Notes under the pieces: generated by a model
Databases searched by the model: none
Seen by the model: only the letters and a program-made list of their open reading frames with translations
Told to the model about the DNA's origin: nothing
Shown: positions 7,244 through 12,732 of the stretch, one piece after another
Numbering within the stretch: the stretch's first letter is position 1
How the letters are laid out: each line of letters begins with the position of its first letter
Assembly: GCA_023301665.1 (NCBI GenBank)
Contig: JALZUL010000287.1
Location: 1 to 12,732, forward strand
Source: Ascidiaceihabitans sp.
Lineage (GTDB): Bacteria > Pseudomonadota > Alphaproteobacteria > Rhodobacterales > Rhodobacteraceae
Direction of reading: 5' to 3'
DNA length: 12,732 nucleotides
Translations under genes and position numbers: made by a program

Positions 7244-7251
7244 AGCGCCCC
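7231..7251 (-). promoter_or_regulatory. Start-codon hairpin of the rlmI-like gene
   Basis: GGGGCGCT (7251-7244) and AGCGCCCC (7238-7231) form a perfect 8-bp, nearly all-GC stem. The 5-nt loop ATGAC contains the start codon, and the G-rich part of the Shine-Dalgarno forms the 5' arm. Folded mRNA should block initiation, so translation may depend on ribosomes arriving from upstream or on a factor. Confidence 0.6.
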
Positions 7252-7260
7252 CTCTAATCT

Positions 7261-7281
7261 GCTTTGTCCCTTTGGGAAAGC
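7261..7281 (-). other. Intercistronic hairpin directly after the lipoprotein stop codon
   Basis: Read leftward, GCTTT-CCC-AAA-GGG-(AC)-AAAGC folds with a two-base bulge and begins at the base after the lipoprotein TAA. It can extend by CTAA/TTAG pairing with another bulge. No T-run follows, so it is not an intrinsic terminator. It is 9 nt from the start-codon hairpin, giving a doubly structured leader. Confidence 0.45.
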
Positions 7282-7917
7282 TTAGATCTTGTTTAGTGCC
7301 TGAAAGAAGCCCAATTTCGGGTTCTGAAAGCCACCTGGCGTGGACAATTCTTGGCGAATAACCTCAGCTAGGTGATCTGTGATGCGTACCTTTTGGGTCT
7401 GACCACGTTGTTCTTCATATAGAGCTTGCTGGCCTCCAAAGGCATTTAGATCAGCCTTGACCAAACGAGGTTCGCCAATTGCGTGACCTGTTGCGAGGTC
7501 GCGAATTTGAAGAGCGAAAGTGATCGAATGGATGCCGCCAGTTGTATAGCGTGCTTTCTCAGTGATCGCATGGAACCGTTCAACCCGAACATCTAAACGG
7601 ACGGGTACGATGCCTTCCATGTCGGCGGTTCCTTGAGCCAAGGCCGTATCAAAGATCGCTTTTACCTGATCGTGACGGTTGCCGATTGCATCACCGCGCC
7701 AAACAATATCACCACCAGGGTAATAGCTGTTGCGCTCAGATACCTTTAATGAGCTCGGAACCAAAACATTGATTTCATCAACCGTTACCGACGGCAGCGT
7801 TTGTACAAACTGTTGCTTTGGTGTGTAAGGAGCATTTCGTGTAGGTGTATCAACGCTGCCACAAGCAGAGACCAAAGCGCCCAGACCAAGCATCGCAATC
7901 AATTTCAAAGTTCTCAT
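7282..7917 (-). CDS. Outer-membrane-type lipoprotein, DUF6778-like
   Basis: This 211-residue protein has a lipoprotein signal (MRTLKLIAMLGLGALVSAC, lipobox VSAC with C19). A glycine and serine follow the cysteine, with no inner-membrane-retention Asp, so outer-membrane sorting is likely. The mature part has VDEINVLVPSSLKVSERNSYYPGGDIVWRG early, a central PVRLDVRVERFHAITEKARYTTGG and FALQIRDLATGHAIGEPRLV, the look of a periplasmic beta-rich domain. It resembles rhodobacterial DUF6778 lipoproteins from memory; function is unknown. ATG 7917 is preceded by GGAG at good spacing and starts the signal sequence; the in-frame extension up to 8025 has no signal features. It is the first gene of the leftward group with the rlmI-like and PIN genes. 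Confidence 0.8.
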   Translation of the reverse strand: MRTLKLIAMLGLGALVSACGSVDTPTRNAPYTPKQQFVQTLPSVTVDEINVLVPSSLKVSERNSYYPGGDIVWRGDAIGNRHDQVKAIFDTALAQGTADMEGIVPVRLDVRVERFHAITEKARYTTGGIHSITFALQIRDLATGHAIGEPRLVKADLNAFGGQQALYEEQRGQTQKVRITDHLAEVIRQELSTPGGFQNPKLGFFQALNKI

Positions 7918-7971
7918 GTTCTTCTCCACCCCTCGTTCACGGTTATTCTTTGTGTTGGGACAACATTTGAT

Positions 7972-7983
7972 CCTCAATTGAGG
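7972..7983. promoter_or_regulatory. 12-bp palindrome CCTCAATTGAGG upstream of lipoprotein gene
   Basis: A perfect 12-bp palindrome lies 55-66 bp upstream of the lipoprotein start. A TTGACT hexamer (leftward strand, 8000-7995 region) precedes it, resembling a -35 element, but no good -10 is evident at 17 bp. An operator role is possible but weakly supported. Confidence 0.25.
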
Positions 7984-8083
7984 CGGCTTTAAGTCAAATT
8001 GTTTATAATACTGTGGAACCTTCAAGGTCCTTACGAGGCATAATCAGAAACAAAGGGCGAAGTCTTTCCCCCAAATAACCGGA

Positions 8084-8359
8084 TCAAGCCGGACGTGCGC
8101 GCGAACGCCAACCGCCTCTTCGGCGCGGTGCGTCCATTCCAACCAACCCCTCTTGCATGACTTCATTCATAGGGTGCTTGGGTCCGTTTTGGTCATACTG
8201 GGCAATCAATTCGCGAAGCGTAGAACTTGTGTCAGCTTCCATCGGCAAGCTTAACGCCCAATCCAAAAAGATCGTGCGGCATTCGCTTTTGGTGATCCCT
8301 TCTATTCTGAAGGCTTCAAAAATAAGCCCTTTGGGATCGTTCACATCACCCTTCATCAT
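8084..8359 (-). CDS. Small conserved-looking protein overlapping glnE 3' end
   Basis: I do not recognise the family of this 91-residue soluble protein. Residues about 9-38 read as a helical segment (GLIFEAFRIEGITKSECRTI then FLDWALSLP), followed by a polar middle, a second short helix (MNEVMQEGLVG) and a strongly basic tail RRRGGWRSRARP that could contact nucleic acid or an acidic partner. ATG 8359 is chosen, with AAGGA 5 nt upstream; ATG 8356 is equally possible and differs by one residue. The first 14 nt overlap the end of glnE in another frame, so the two genes are likely one transcript. A gap of 166 bp to the lipoprotein gene follows. A nitrogen-regulation role would be guilt by association only. 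Confidence 0.7.
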   Translation of the reverse strand: MMKGDVNDPKGLIFEAFRIEGITKSECRTIFLDWALSLPMEADTSSTLRELIAQYDQNGPKHPMNEVMQEGLVGMDAPRRRGGWRSRARPA

Positions 8360-11153
8360 TTGCGTCCTTTTTACTGTCCACGTCCACAACTCTATCGATC
8401 ACATCTTTTGCCAATTGAAACGCATTCGTCAGCTCTAATTCTAAGGTGGTCAAATCCTCAAAGCCCATCGCTCGGCAAACAAAACTTGCCGCACCTTGTC
8501 CCAACTCATCAGGTTCAAAGACTTTAGACGAAAGCAAACGAGACGCCAGTTGCAGTGACCAACACATGTCATAGCTTGTCGATAAAATCAGCTTGTCAGC
8601 GTCATCGATCAGCCCGACTGCGACGCAAGCATTCAATCCCTGTTCGGTTTCCCATGCATCTAAGCCGCTCAAAAGCGCCCCAGTTTGAGCAAGCAGCTCA
8701 ATGTCTTGCATCCGGCCCCCACCAATCTTGGCGTCCCAGATGCTTTCAGGCGTTTTCGATTCGGCGATACGGCGGCGCATAATTGCCACCTCACCCAAAA
8801 CCACCGTGCGTTGTCGATCCAGTGATAAAACCTCACGCCGATCCTGCTCGACGTCGCGCGCCAGCGCGTCTGGTCCCGCGACGACTTGCGCACGGGTCAA
8901 AGCCAGATGTTCCCAAACCCAAGCGTCATTTCGTTGGTAGCTTTGGAAACTCTTAAAGCTGGTTGCAACGGGTCCTTGATTGCCTGAGGGCCGCAGCCTC
9001 ATATCGACTTCATACAAACGCCCCTGTGCCATGGGCGCCGTCAGTGCCGTAATCATCGCTTGGGTCAAACGTGCATAATAAGGCCGAGTGGCCAATGCCC
9101 GCGGTCCATCTGAGTTTTCGACATCTTGAGGATCATAAATGACAATCACATCAAGGTCGGAACCGGCGTTTAACATCCCTGCCCCAAGCGATCCCATCCC
9201 TAACACAACAGCGCCTCGCCCCGGTGGCGGACCATAACGGCGCGAAAATTCGACCACAACAATCGGCCAAAGAGCCCCAAGAACAGCCCGTGCGATATCA
9301 TTATATTGAACACCTGCCTCTTTTGCAGTGATCAAGCCGCGCAGCAAATGGACACCAATCCTAAAATGCAGCTCTTTCGCCCAACGGCGGGTGCTATCAA
9401 GTTTAGCTTCGTAATCATCCTCGGCACTCAGCTGCAGGGTCAGATTTGTTAGCAACGCATCTTGTCCCAACCACTCATCAAAGAAATCACCACCGATCAC
9501 AGCATCAAAGACCGAAGCATTGCGGGAAAGATAATGGGCCAAAGCTGGAGACGTGCTAACAATATCGATCAGCAAATCGATCAATTGTGGATTGGCATCA
9601 AACAAAGAGAACAATTGAACCCCAGCGGGCAACCCCTTCATGAAGCCATCTAGCGCCGACAGGGCTTCTTTAGGTTTTGACGCGGTGGCCAATCGAGACA
9701 GCAATATCGGCTTGATCCGCTCGAACACGGCAGCGCCACGCTCACTGCGCAGAGCCGGATAACTACGCCAACGTTCCATCACCTGAGCGTCGAGATCAGT
9801 GTCAGTCGTCGGTTCCGCAATTGAGGGAACGGCATCCGGCGCAAAGAACCCCTCTGTCGCTTCGTGCACTTCACTTAAACGGCGGTGTAGATCCGCGTCT
9901 AAGTCGGCACGGTTCATATCCATCAGCGCGGCCAAGCGATCAAACTCACTGTCTGTGGTTGGCAAATTGTGCGTTTGTGCGTCGCGTACCATTTGCAGCC
10001 TGTGCTCAACCGTTCGGTGGGCAACGTAGTGATCGGACAACATGGCCGCCAGATCGCTCTCGATCCATCCTTTGTCAGCCAACGCCGCAAGGCCCTCACG
10101 CGTACCGCGCATACGCAATTCAGGATCACGCCCACCCGCAATCAATTGCCGTGTTTGGGTGAAGAATTCGATTTCGCGAATGCCCCCACGTCCAAGTTTC
10201 ATGTTGTGCCCTGCCAACGTGATGGGCCCACCAAGTCCTTTGTGCTGACGAATAGCCAGGCGCATATCATGCGCATCTTGGATTGCCGCAAAATCCAAAT
10301 GCTTACGCCAGACAAATGGGGTGAGCGATTTTAGAAAGCGTTCCCCTGCCTGAAGATCACCTGCGGATGGGCGCGCCTTGATAAAGGCGGCACGTTCCCA
10401 TGTGCGCCCCAAGCTTTCGTAATAGCGCTCAGCGGCCTCCATCGCGATGCACACCGGTGTAACAGAAGGGTCTGGGCGCAACCGAAGATCCGTTCGAAAC
10501 ACATACCCCTCTCCTGTCAGATCACTGAGTGTGCTCGCCATCGCCCGTGTCGCCCGTACAAACCCCATACGCGCTTGCGCAAAATCATCACGTTCGAAAC
10601 GGGTTTCATCAAAGAGACAGATCAAATCAATATCAGAGGAATAATTCAGCTCATACGCGCCCATCTTACCCATCGCGAGAGACACCATCCCCCCCGCATC
10701 ATGAATGTCATCCTCGGTCAGGCTCGGTATCTTTCCGCGTATAATTTGTGGCGCAATCCCTGCACGCATCGCAGCTGTACTCGCGGTATCAGCAAAGCGA
10801 CTAAGGGTCCCTGTGACCTGCTCTAACGTCCACACCCCACCCAGATCACCCAAGGCAGTCAATAAGGCAATGCGGCGCTTCGCCTGCCGGAGCCGCCCCC
10901 CAATAATATCAAAAGGTGTGCTCAAGCATTCCGAGAACTCTGTCTCAATTGCAGCATCCGTGTCTTGCAAGGCAAGAACGATCCAGTCCGCTTCTTTGGC
11001 AATCAAAGATGCAAGATAAGGGCTGCTGCCGGCTGTCCCCACGAATAGGTTTTTCAATGCCGGTGAAAGACCACCCACCATTGAAGCCGTTTCTTGCCCC
11101 CGCTCAAGATTAAAAGGGCGAGGACAACGCGTGAGTTTAGTTTCAAATTTCAT
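8346..11153 (-). CDS. glnE: Glutamine synthetase adenylyltransferase / adenylyl-removing enzyme GlnE
   Basis: GlnE attaches and removes AMP on a tyrosine of glutamine synthetase, switching it off or on under PII control in the cytosol. The 935-residue protein shows both halves. The N-terminal nucleotidyltransferase has AMGKMGAYELNYSSDIDLI at about 160-178 (metal-binding DxD in SSDIDL), matching the adenylyl-removing site. The C-terminal half has VLGMGSLGAGMLNAGSDLDVI at about 650-670, the adenylyltransferase site. GRGGIREIEFF (321-331) and YEVDMRLRPSGNQG (714-727) are further family signatures. No frameshift or missing half is seen. ATG 11153 follows a G-rich GGGGGC very close to it; a nearby upstream ATG runs into a stop after three codons. 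The final 14 nt overlap the small downstream gene. It is divergent from the ybaK-like gene. Confidence 0.96.
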   Translation of the reverse strand: MKFETKLTRCPRPFNLERGQETASMVGGLSPALKNLFVGTAGSSPYLASLIAKEADWIVLALQDTDAAIETEFSECLSTPFDIIGGRLRQAKRRIALLTALGDLGGVWTLEQVTGTLSRFADTASTAAMRAGIAPQIIRGKIPSLTEDDIHDAGGMVSLAMGKMGAYELNYSSDIDLICLFDETRFERDDFAQARMGFVRATRAMASTLSDLTGEGYVFRTDLRLRPDPSVTPVCIAMEAAERYYESLGRTWERAAFIKARPSAGDLQAGERFLKSLTPFVWRKHLDFAAIQDAHDMRLAIRQHKGLGGPITLAGHNMKLGRGGIREIEFFTQTRQLIAGGRDPELRMRGTREGLAALADKGWIESDLAAMLSDHYVAHRTVEHRLQMVRDAQTHNLPTTDSEFDRLAALMDMNRADLDADLHRRLSEVHEATEGFFAPDAVPSIAEPTTDTDLDAQVMERWRSYPALRSERGAAVFERIKPILLSRLATASKPKEALSALDGFMKGLPAGVQLFSLFDANPQLIDLLIDIVSTSPALAHYLSRNASVFDAVIGGDFFDEWLGQDALLTNLTLQLSAEDDYEAKLDSTRRWAKELHFRIGVHLLRGLITAKEAGVQYNDIARAVLGALWPIVVVEFSRRYGPPPGRGAVVLGMGSLGAGMLNAGSDLDVIVIYDPQDVENSDGPRALATRPYYARLTQAMITALTAPMAQGRLYEVDMRLRPSGNQGPVATSFKSFQSYQRNDAWVWEHLALTRAQVVAGPDALARDVEQDRREVLSLDRQRTVVLGEVAIMRRRIAESKTPESIWDAKIGGGRMQDIELLAQTGALLSGLDAWETEQGLNACVAVGLIDDADKLILSTSYDMCWSLQLASRLLSSKVFEPDELGQGAASFVCRAMGFEDLTTLELELTNAFQLAKDVIDRVVDVDSKKDANDEG

Positions 11154-11228
11154 GCCCCCATCTTGCCCTCTGATACCGGCGCGTCAATGGGGCTTGTAAG
11201 TTGGTCGTACGAGTTTCAAACTATCGAC
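11154..11228. promoter_or_regulatory. Divergent glnE / ybaK promoter region
   Basis: The 75-bp gap must hold both promoters if neither is internal to a neighbour. For the rightward gene, TTGTAA (11194-11199) and CAAACT (11217-11222) are a weak sigma-70-like pair with 17-bp spacing, which would start transcription near the ATG itself. No clear operator is visible. Confidence 0.3.
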
Positions 11229-11699
11229 ATGAGTAAGAGTTTAAAACGCGTACGCGCAGCCCTTGAGGCGTTAGGCGCACCTACAACAATTGTCGAAACC
11301 CAACTGGCAAGAACGGCTGCAGATACGGCCAAGGCTGTGGATTGCGACATAGATCAAATCGCCAAATCCATCATTTTCAAAGGCGAAAACAGTGGTGAAG
11401 CGATCCTATTTGTGACTGCAGGTGGGAATAAAGTTGATCCCGCCAAAGCTGCGGAATTGGCCGGTGAACCCTTAGGGAAAGCTGATGCATCACTTATCCG
11501 ACTTCAAACCGGATTTGCAATTGGCGGCGTTTCCCCCATCGGTCATCTCAATCCAATCCGCGCATTTGTTGATCCACGACTCAAGGATTTTGACCAAATC
11601 TGGGCTGCTGCGGGAACGCCAAACCATGTATTTGCATGTACTCCGACTGATTTATTGAACTTTTGCGACGCTCAGGTATCTGATTTCACTGCAAAATAA
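11229..11699 (+). CDS. YbaK/EbsC-family aminoacyl-tRNA deacylase
   Basis: This 156-residue protein has the YbaK/ProX fold pattern. Such proteins hydrolyse mischarged tRNA, typically Cys-tRNA(Pro) or Ala-tRNA(Pro), in the cytosol. Visible signatures are RTAADTAKAVDCD (28-40), IAKSIIFKGE (44-53, with the family's conserved lysine region), TAGGNKVDPAKAAEL (63-77) and the loop GGVSPIGH (99-106) lining the substrate pocket. The C-terminus (HVFACTPTDLL) is typical. ATG 11229 is chosen because homology-like sequence starts there, although there is no good Shine-Dalgarno upstream. ATG 11187 in frame would add 14 unconserved residues. The specificity (Cys or Ala, Pro-tRNA or another) cannot be told from the sequence. 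It is transcribed away from glnE and is followed by the paired dyads. Confidence 0.88.
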   Translation: MSKSLKRVRAALEALGAPTTIVETQLARTAADTAKAVDCDIDQIAKSIIFKGENSGEAILFVTAGGNKVDPAKAAELAGEPLGKADASLIRLQTGFAIGGVSPIGHLNPIRAFVDPRLKDFDQIWAAAGTPNHVFACTPTDLLNFCDAQVSDFTAK

Positions 11700-11705
11700 A
11701 AGTTA

Positions 11706-11724
11706 ATGTAAAAAACATTTACAT
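11706..11724. promoter_or_regulatory. 19-bp inverted repeat, copy 1 (ATGTAAA-N5-TTTACAT)
   Basis: Perfect 7-bp arms at 11706-11712 and 11718-11724 flank a 5-base spacer AAACA. It begins 6 bp after the ybaK stop. The form is that of a dimeric repressor or activator operator. A second identically spaced copy lies 58 bp downstream. Confidence 0.6.
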
Positions 11725-11763
11725 AAAGCCTTGTGAAGCCGCGAGAAATGCCCATCTTTAGTG

Positions 11764-11782
11764 ATGTAAAGCGCATTTACAT
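11764..11782. promoter_or_regulatory. 19-bp inverted repeat, copy 2 (ATGTAAA-N5-TTTACAT)
   Basis: The 7-bp arms at 11764-11770 and 11776-11782 are identical to copy 1, with spacer GCGCA; the last two spacer bases (CA) are also the same. It lies 44 bp upstream of the DUF2852 start. Two matching dyads in one short gap make chance unlikely. Confidence 0.6.
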
Positions 11783-11826
11783 TGCGCCAAGCATTACGAC
11801 CCCAACCTCAGATGAAAGGCTATAAA

Positions 11827-12246
11827 ATGACGTCCCTGACACAAACTGCCCCAGCTGTTCAAAACATCGGCTGGTTCACCCGAACAGAGAATTGGCTTGA
11901 CGAAAAGGGCAAAGGGGCGTGGATCGCCGCAATGGTTCTGGGCTTCATTTTCTTCTGGCCCGCTGGCCTTGCCCTTCTTTTCTATATGATCTGGAGCAAA
12001 CGTATGTTTTCAAAATCCTGCCGTAAAACAAGTACAATGACTGGCCACGCAGTAAGTGCAATGCGTACCACCGGGAACTCTGCATTTGACGCTTATAAGG
12101 CCGATACGTTGCGCCGCCTTGAAGAAGAGCAAGACAACTTTGAATCCTTTCTAGAGCGTCTTCGCGATGCGAAAGACAAGGCTGAATTTGATCAATTTAT
12201 GAATGATCGCGCAGGGAAAGCTGACAAAGACGGCGAAACCGCCTAA
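11827..12246 (+). CDS. DUF2852 domain inner-membrane protein
   Basis: This 139-residue protein has one hydrophobic segment (about 31-56, AWIAAMVLGFIFFWPAGLAL and following) and a charged C-terminal helical region. The sequence ADTLRRLEEEQDNFESFLERL (92-112) followed by KDKAEFDQFMNDR (116-128) matches the DUF2852 family of Alphaproteobacteria as I know it, with likely coiled-coil character. The function is unknown; it is presumably anchored in the inner membrane. ATG 11827 is chosen for AAAGG about 7 nt upstream; ATG 11812 is in frame but has a weaker site. The two dyads lie just upstream, so expression is probably controlled by their binder. The RDD-family gene follows 69 bp downstream. Confidence 0.9.
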   Translation: MTSLTQTAPAVQNIGWFTRTENWLDEKGKGAWIAAMVLGFIFFWPAGLALLFYMIWSKRMFSKSCRKTSTMTGHAVSAMRTTGNSAFDAYKADTLRRLEEEQDNFESFLERLRDAKDKAEFDQFMNDRAGKADKDGETA

Positions 12247-12267
12247 GTCATACACCGTAATACATTC

Positions 12268-12290
12268 GCGGCCCCTTTATTGGGGGTCGC
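12268..12290 (+). other. GC-rich stem-loop between DUF2852 and RDD genes
   Basis: GCGGCCCC and GGGGTCGC form an 8-bp stem with one G-U pair around a 7-nt loop TTTATTG. No T-run follows in either direction, so it is not a standard terminator. It could partly stop or stabilise the DUF2852 transcript while allowing read-through to the RDD gene. Confidence 0.45.
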
Positions 12291-12315
12291 AATCCATAGC
12301 AGAACCGAGAAAAAA

Positions 12316-12732
12316 ATGTCTGACCTCCCTGATCCAGTTACACAATCCAACTTTTACGACAACGTAGCCGGAAAGCGGTTCCTTGCATGGATTGTTGACA
12401 TGATTTTGGTGCTCATTCTCTGCTTTTTCGTCGTTCCTTTGAGCGGATTCATCGCCGTCTTTTTCTTACCCTTGATGTGGTTGGTCGTCGACTTCGCTTA
12501 CCGAACGATCACAATCGCAAATTACTCTGCAACATTGGGTATGCGTCTTGTGTCAGTTGAACTGCGCAACAGTTCCGGCGCGCGTTTAAGTGCAACCGAG
12601 GCGGCCCAACATACCTTTGGCTATATCCTCAGCTTTGCGTTCTTTCTTCTTCAGGTTTTATCGATCATTTTAATGTGCTCGAGCTTACGTGGCCAAAGTT
12701 TGACCGATCATGTACTGGGAACAGTAATGTTA
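12316..12732 (+). CDS. RDD-family membrane protein (3' end outside window)
   Basis: Translation from ATG 12316 is open for 139 codons to the window end. RDD signatures are visible: GKRFLAWIVDMILV (19-32) with R21 and D28 at the start of the first membrane segment, a second hydrophobic segment about 44-58, SATLGMRLVSVEL (71-83) with the GMR motif, a third hydrophobic segment about 103-121, and RGQSLTDHVLGTVML at the end (D131). The third segment and the SLTDH motif mean only a few residues are missing. RDD proteins are small membrane proteins, some proposed as transporters; no function can be assigned. GAG in the AAAAAA-rich leader is a weak Shine-Dalgarno. It is probably co-transcribed with the DUF2852 gene. 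Confidence 0.88.
   Translation, partial: MSDLPDPVTQSNFYDNVAGKRFLAWIVDMILVLILCFFVVPLSGFIAVFFLPLMWLVVDFAYRTITIANYSATLGMRLVSVELRNSSGARLSATEAAQHTFGYILSFAFFLLQVLSIILMCSSLRGQSLTDHVLGTVML

Noticed and set aside
8000..8083. Terminator after the small gene downstream of glnE.
   Set aside because: CCTT/AAGG and CCGG pairings are too short or have impossible loops, and no T-run follows.
11706..11782. TyrR or PpsR operators.
   Set aside because: TyrR boxes need TGTAAA-N6-TTTACA and PpsR sites TGT-N12-ACA; both dyads have one base fewer in the spacer, in both copies.

Overview
The window looks chromosomal and alphaproteobacterial, most likely from the Rhodobacterales (Roseobacter group). The evidence is a GC content near 50% by eye, a GlnE with both catalytic halves, an adjacent fhs/folD pair, a PIN_3-type gene overlapping an RlmI-like methyltransferase gene, a DUF2852 protein, and a full CtrA-type box (TTAA-N7-TTAA). 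This is inferred from protein character; no database search was possible. I see no tRNA, rRNA, insertion sequence, CRISPR array or prophage.

Layout. Positions 1-1196 (+) hold the C-terminal part of an AAA ATPase overlapping by 4 nt a short 3-hydroxyisobutyrate-dehydrogenase-like gene. A membrane-anchored LytTR transcription factor (1234-2019, -) faces them, with a CtrA-type box and a perfect AT-rich palindrome just upstream. A hairpin terminator (2112-2150) separates it from a one-carbon cluster read leftward: fhs (formate-THF ligase), a small exported protein of unknown function, and folD. Upstream of fhs on the same strand is a second leftward cluster: an outer-membrane-type lipoprotein, an RlmI-like 23S rRNA cytosine methyltransferase whose start codon sits in the loop of a strong hairpin, and a PIN-domain protein overlapping it by 4 nt. 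Further right, glnE (935 codons) overlaps a 91-residue basic-tailed protein gene. Divergent from glnE are ybaK (Cys-tRNA(Pro)/Pro-tRNA(Pro) deacylase family), then a DUF2852 membrane protein and an RDD-family membrane protein that runs off the window.

How the genes work together. Fhs and FolD interconvert formate and 5,10-methylene-THF, so they can oxidise methyl-derived carbon or supply formyl-THF. GlnE tunes glutamine synthetase to nitrogen status. The YbaK-family and RlmI-like proteins serve translation quality and ribosome modification. The LytTR gene may be part of the CtrA regulon.

Most of the window is ordinary core chromosome. The points most worth a second look are regulatory: a pair of identically built 19-bp dyads (ATGTAAA-N5-TTTACAT) 58 bp apart in front of the DUF2852/RDD genes, the CtrA box at the LytTR gene, the structured leader of the rlmI-like gene, and the exported protein embedded in the fhs-folD cluster. 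I did not find a clearly new multi-gene defence or metabolic system.
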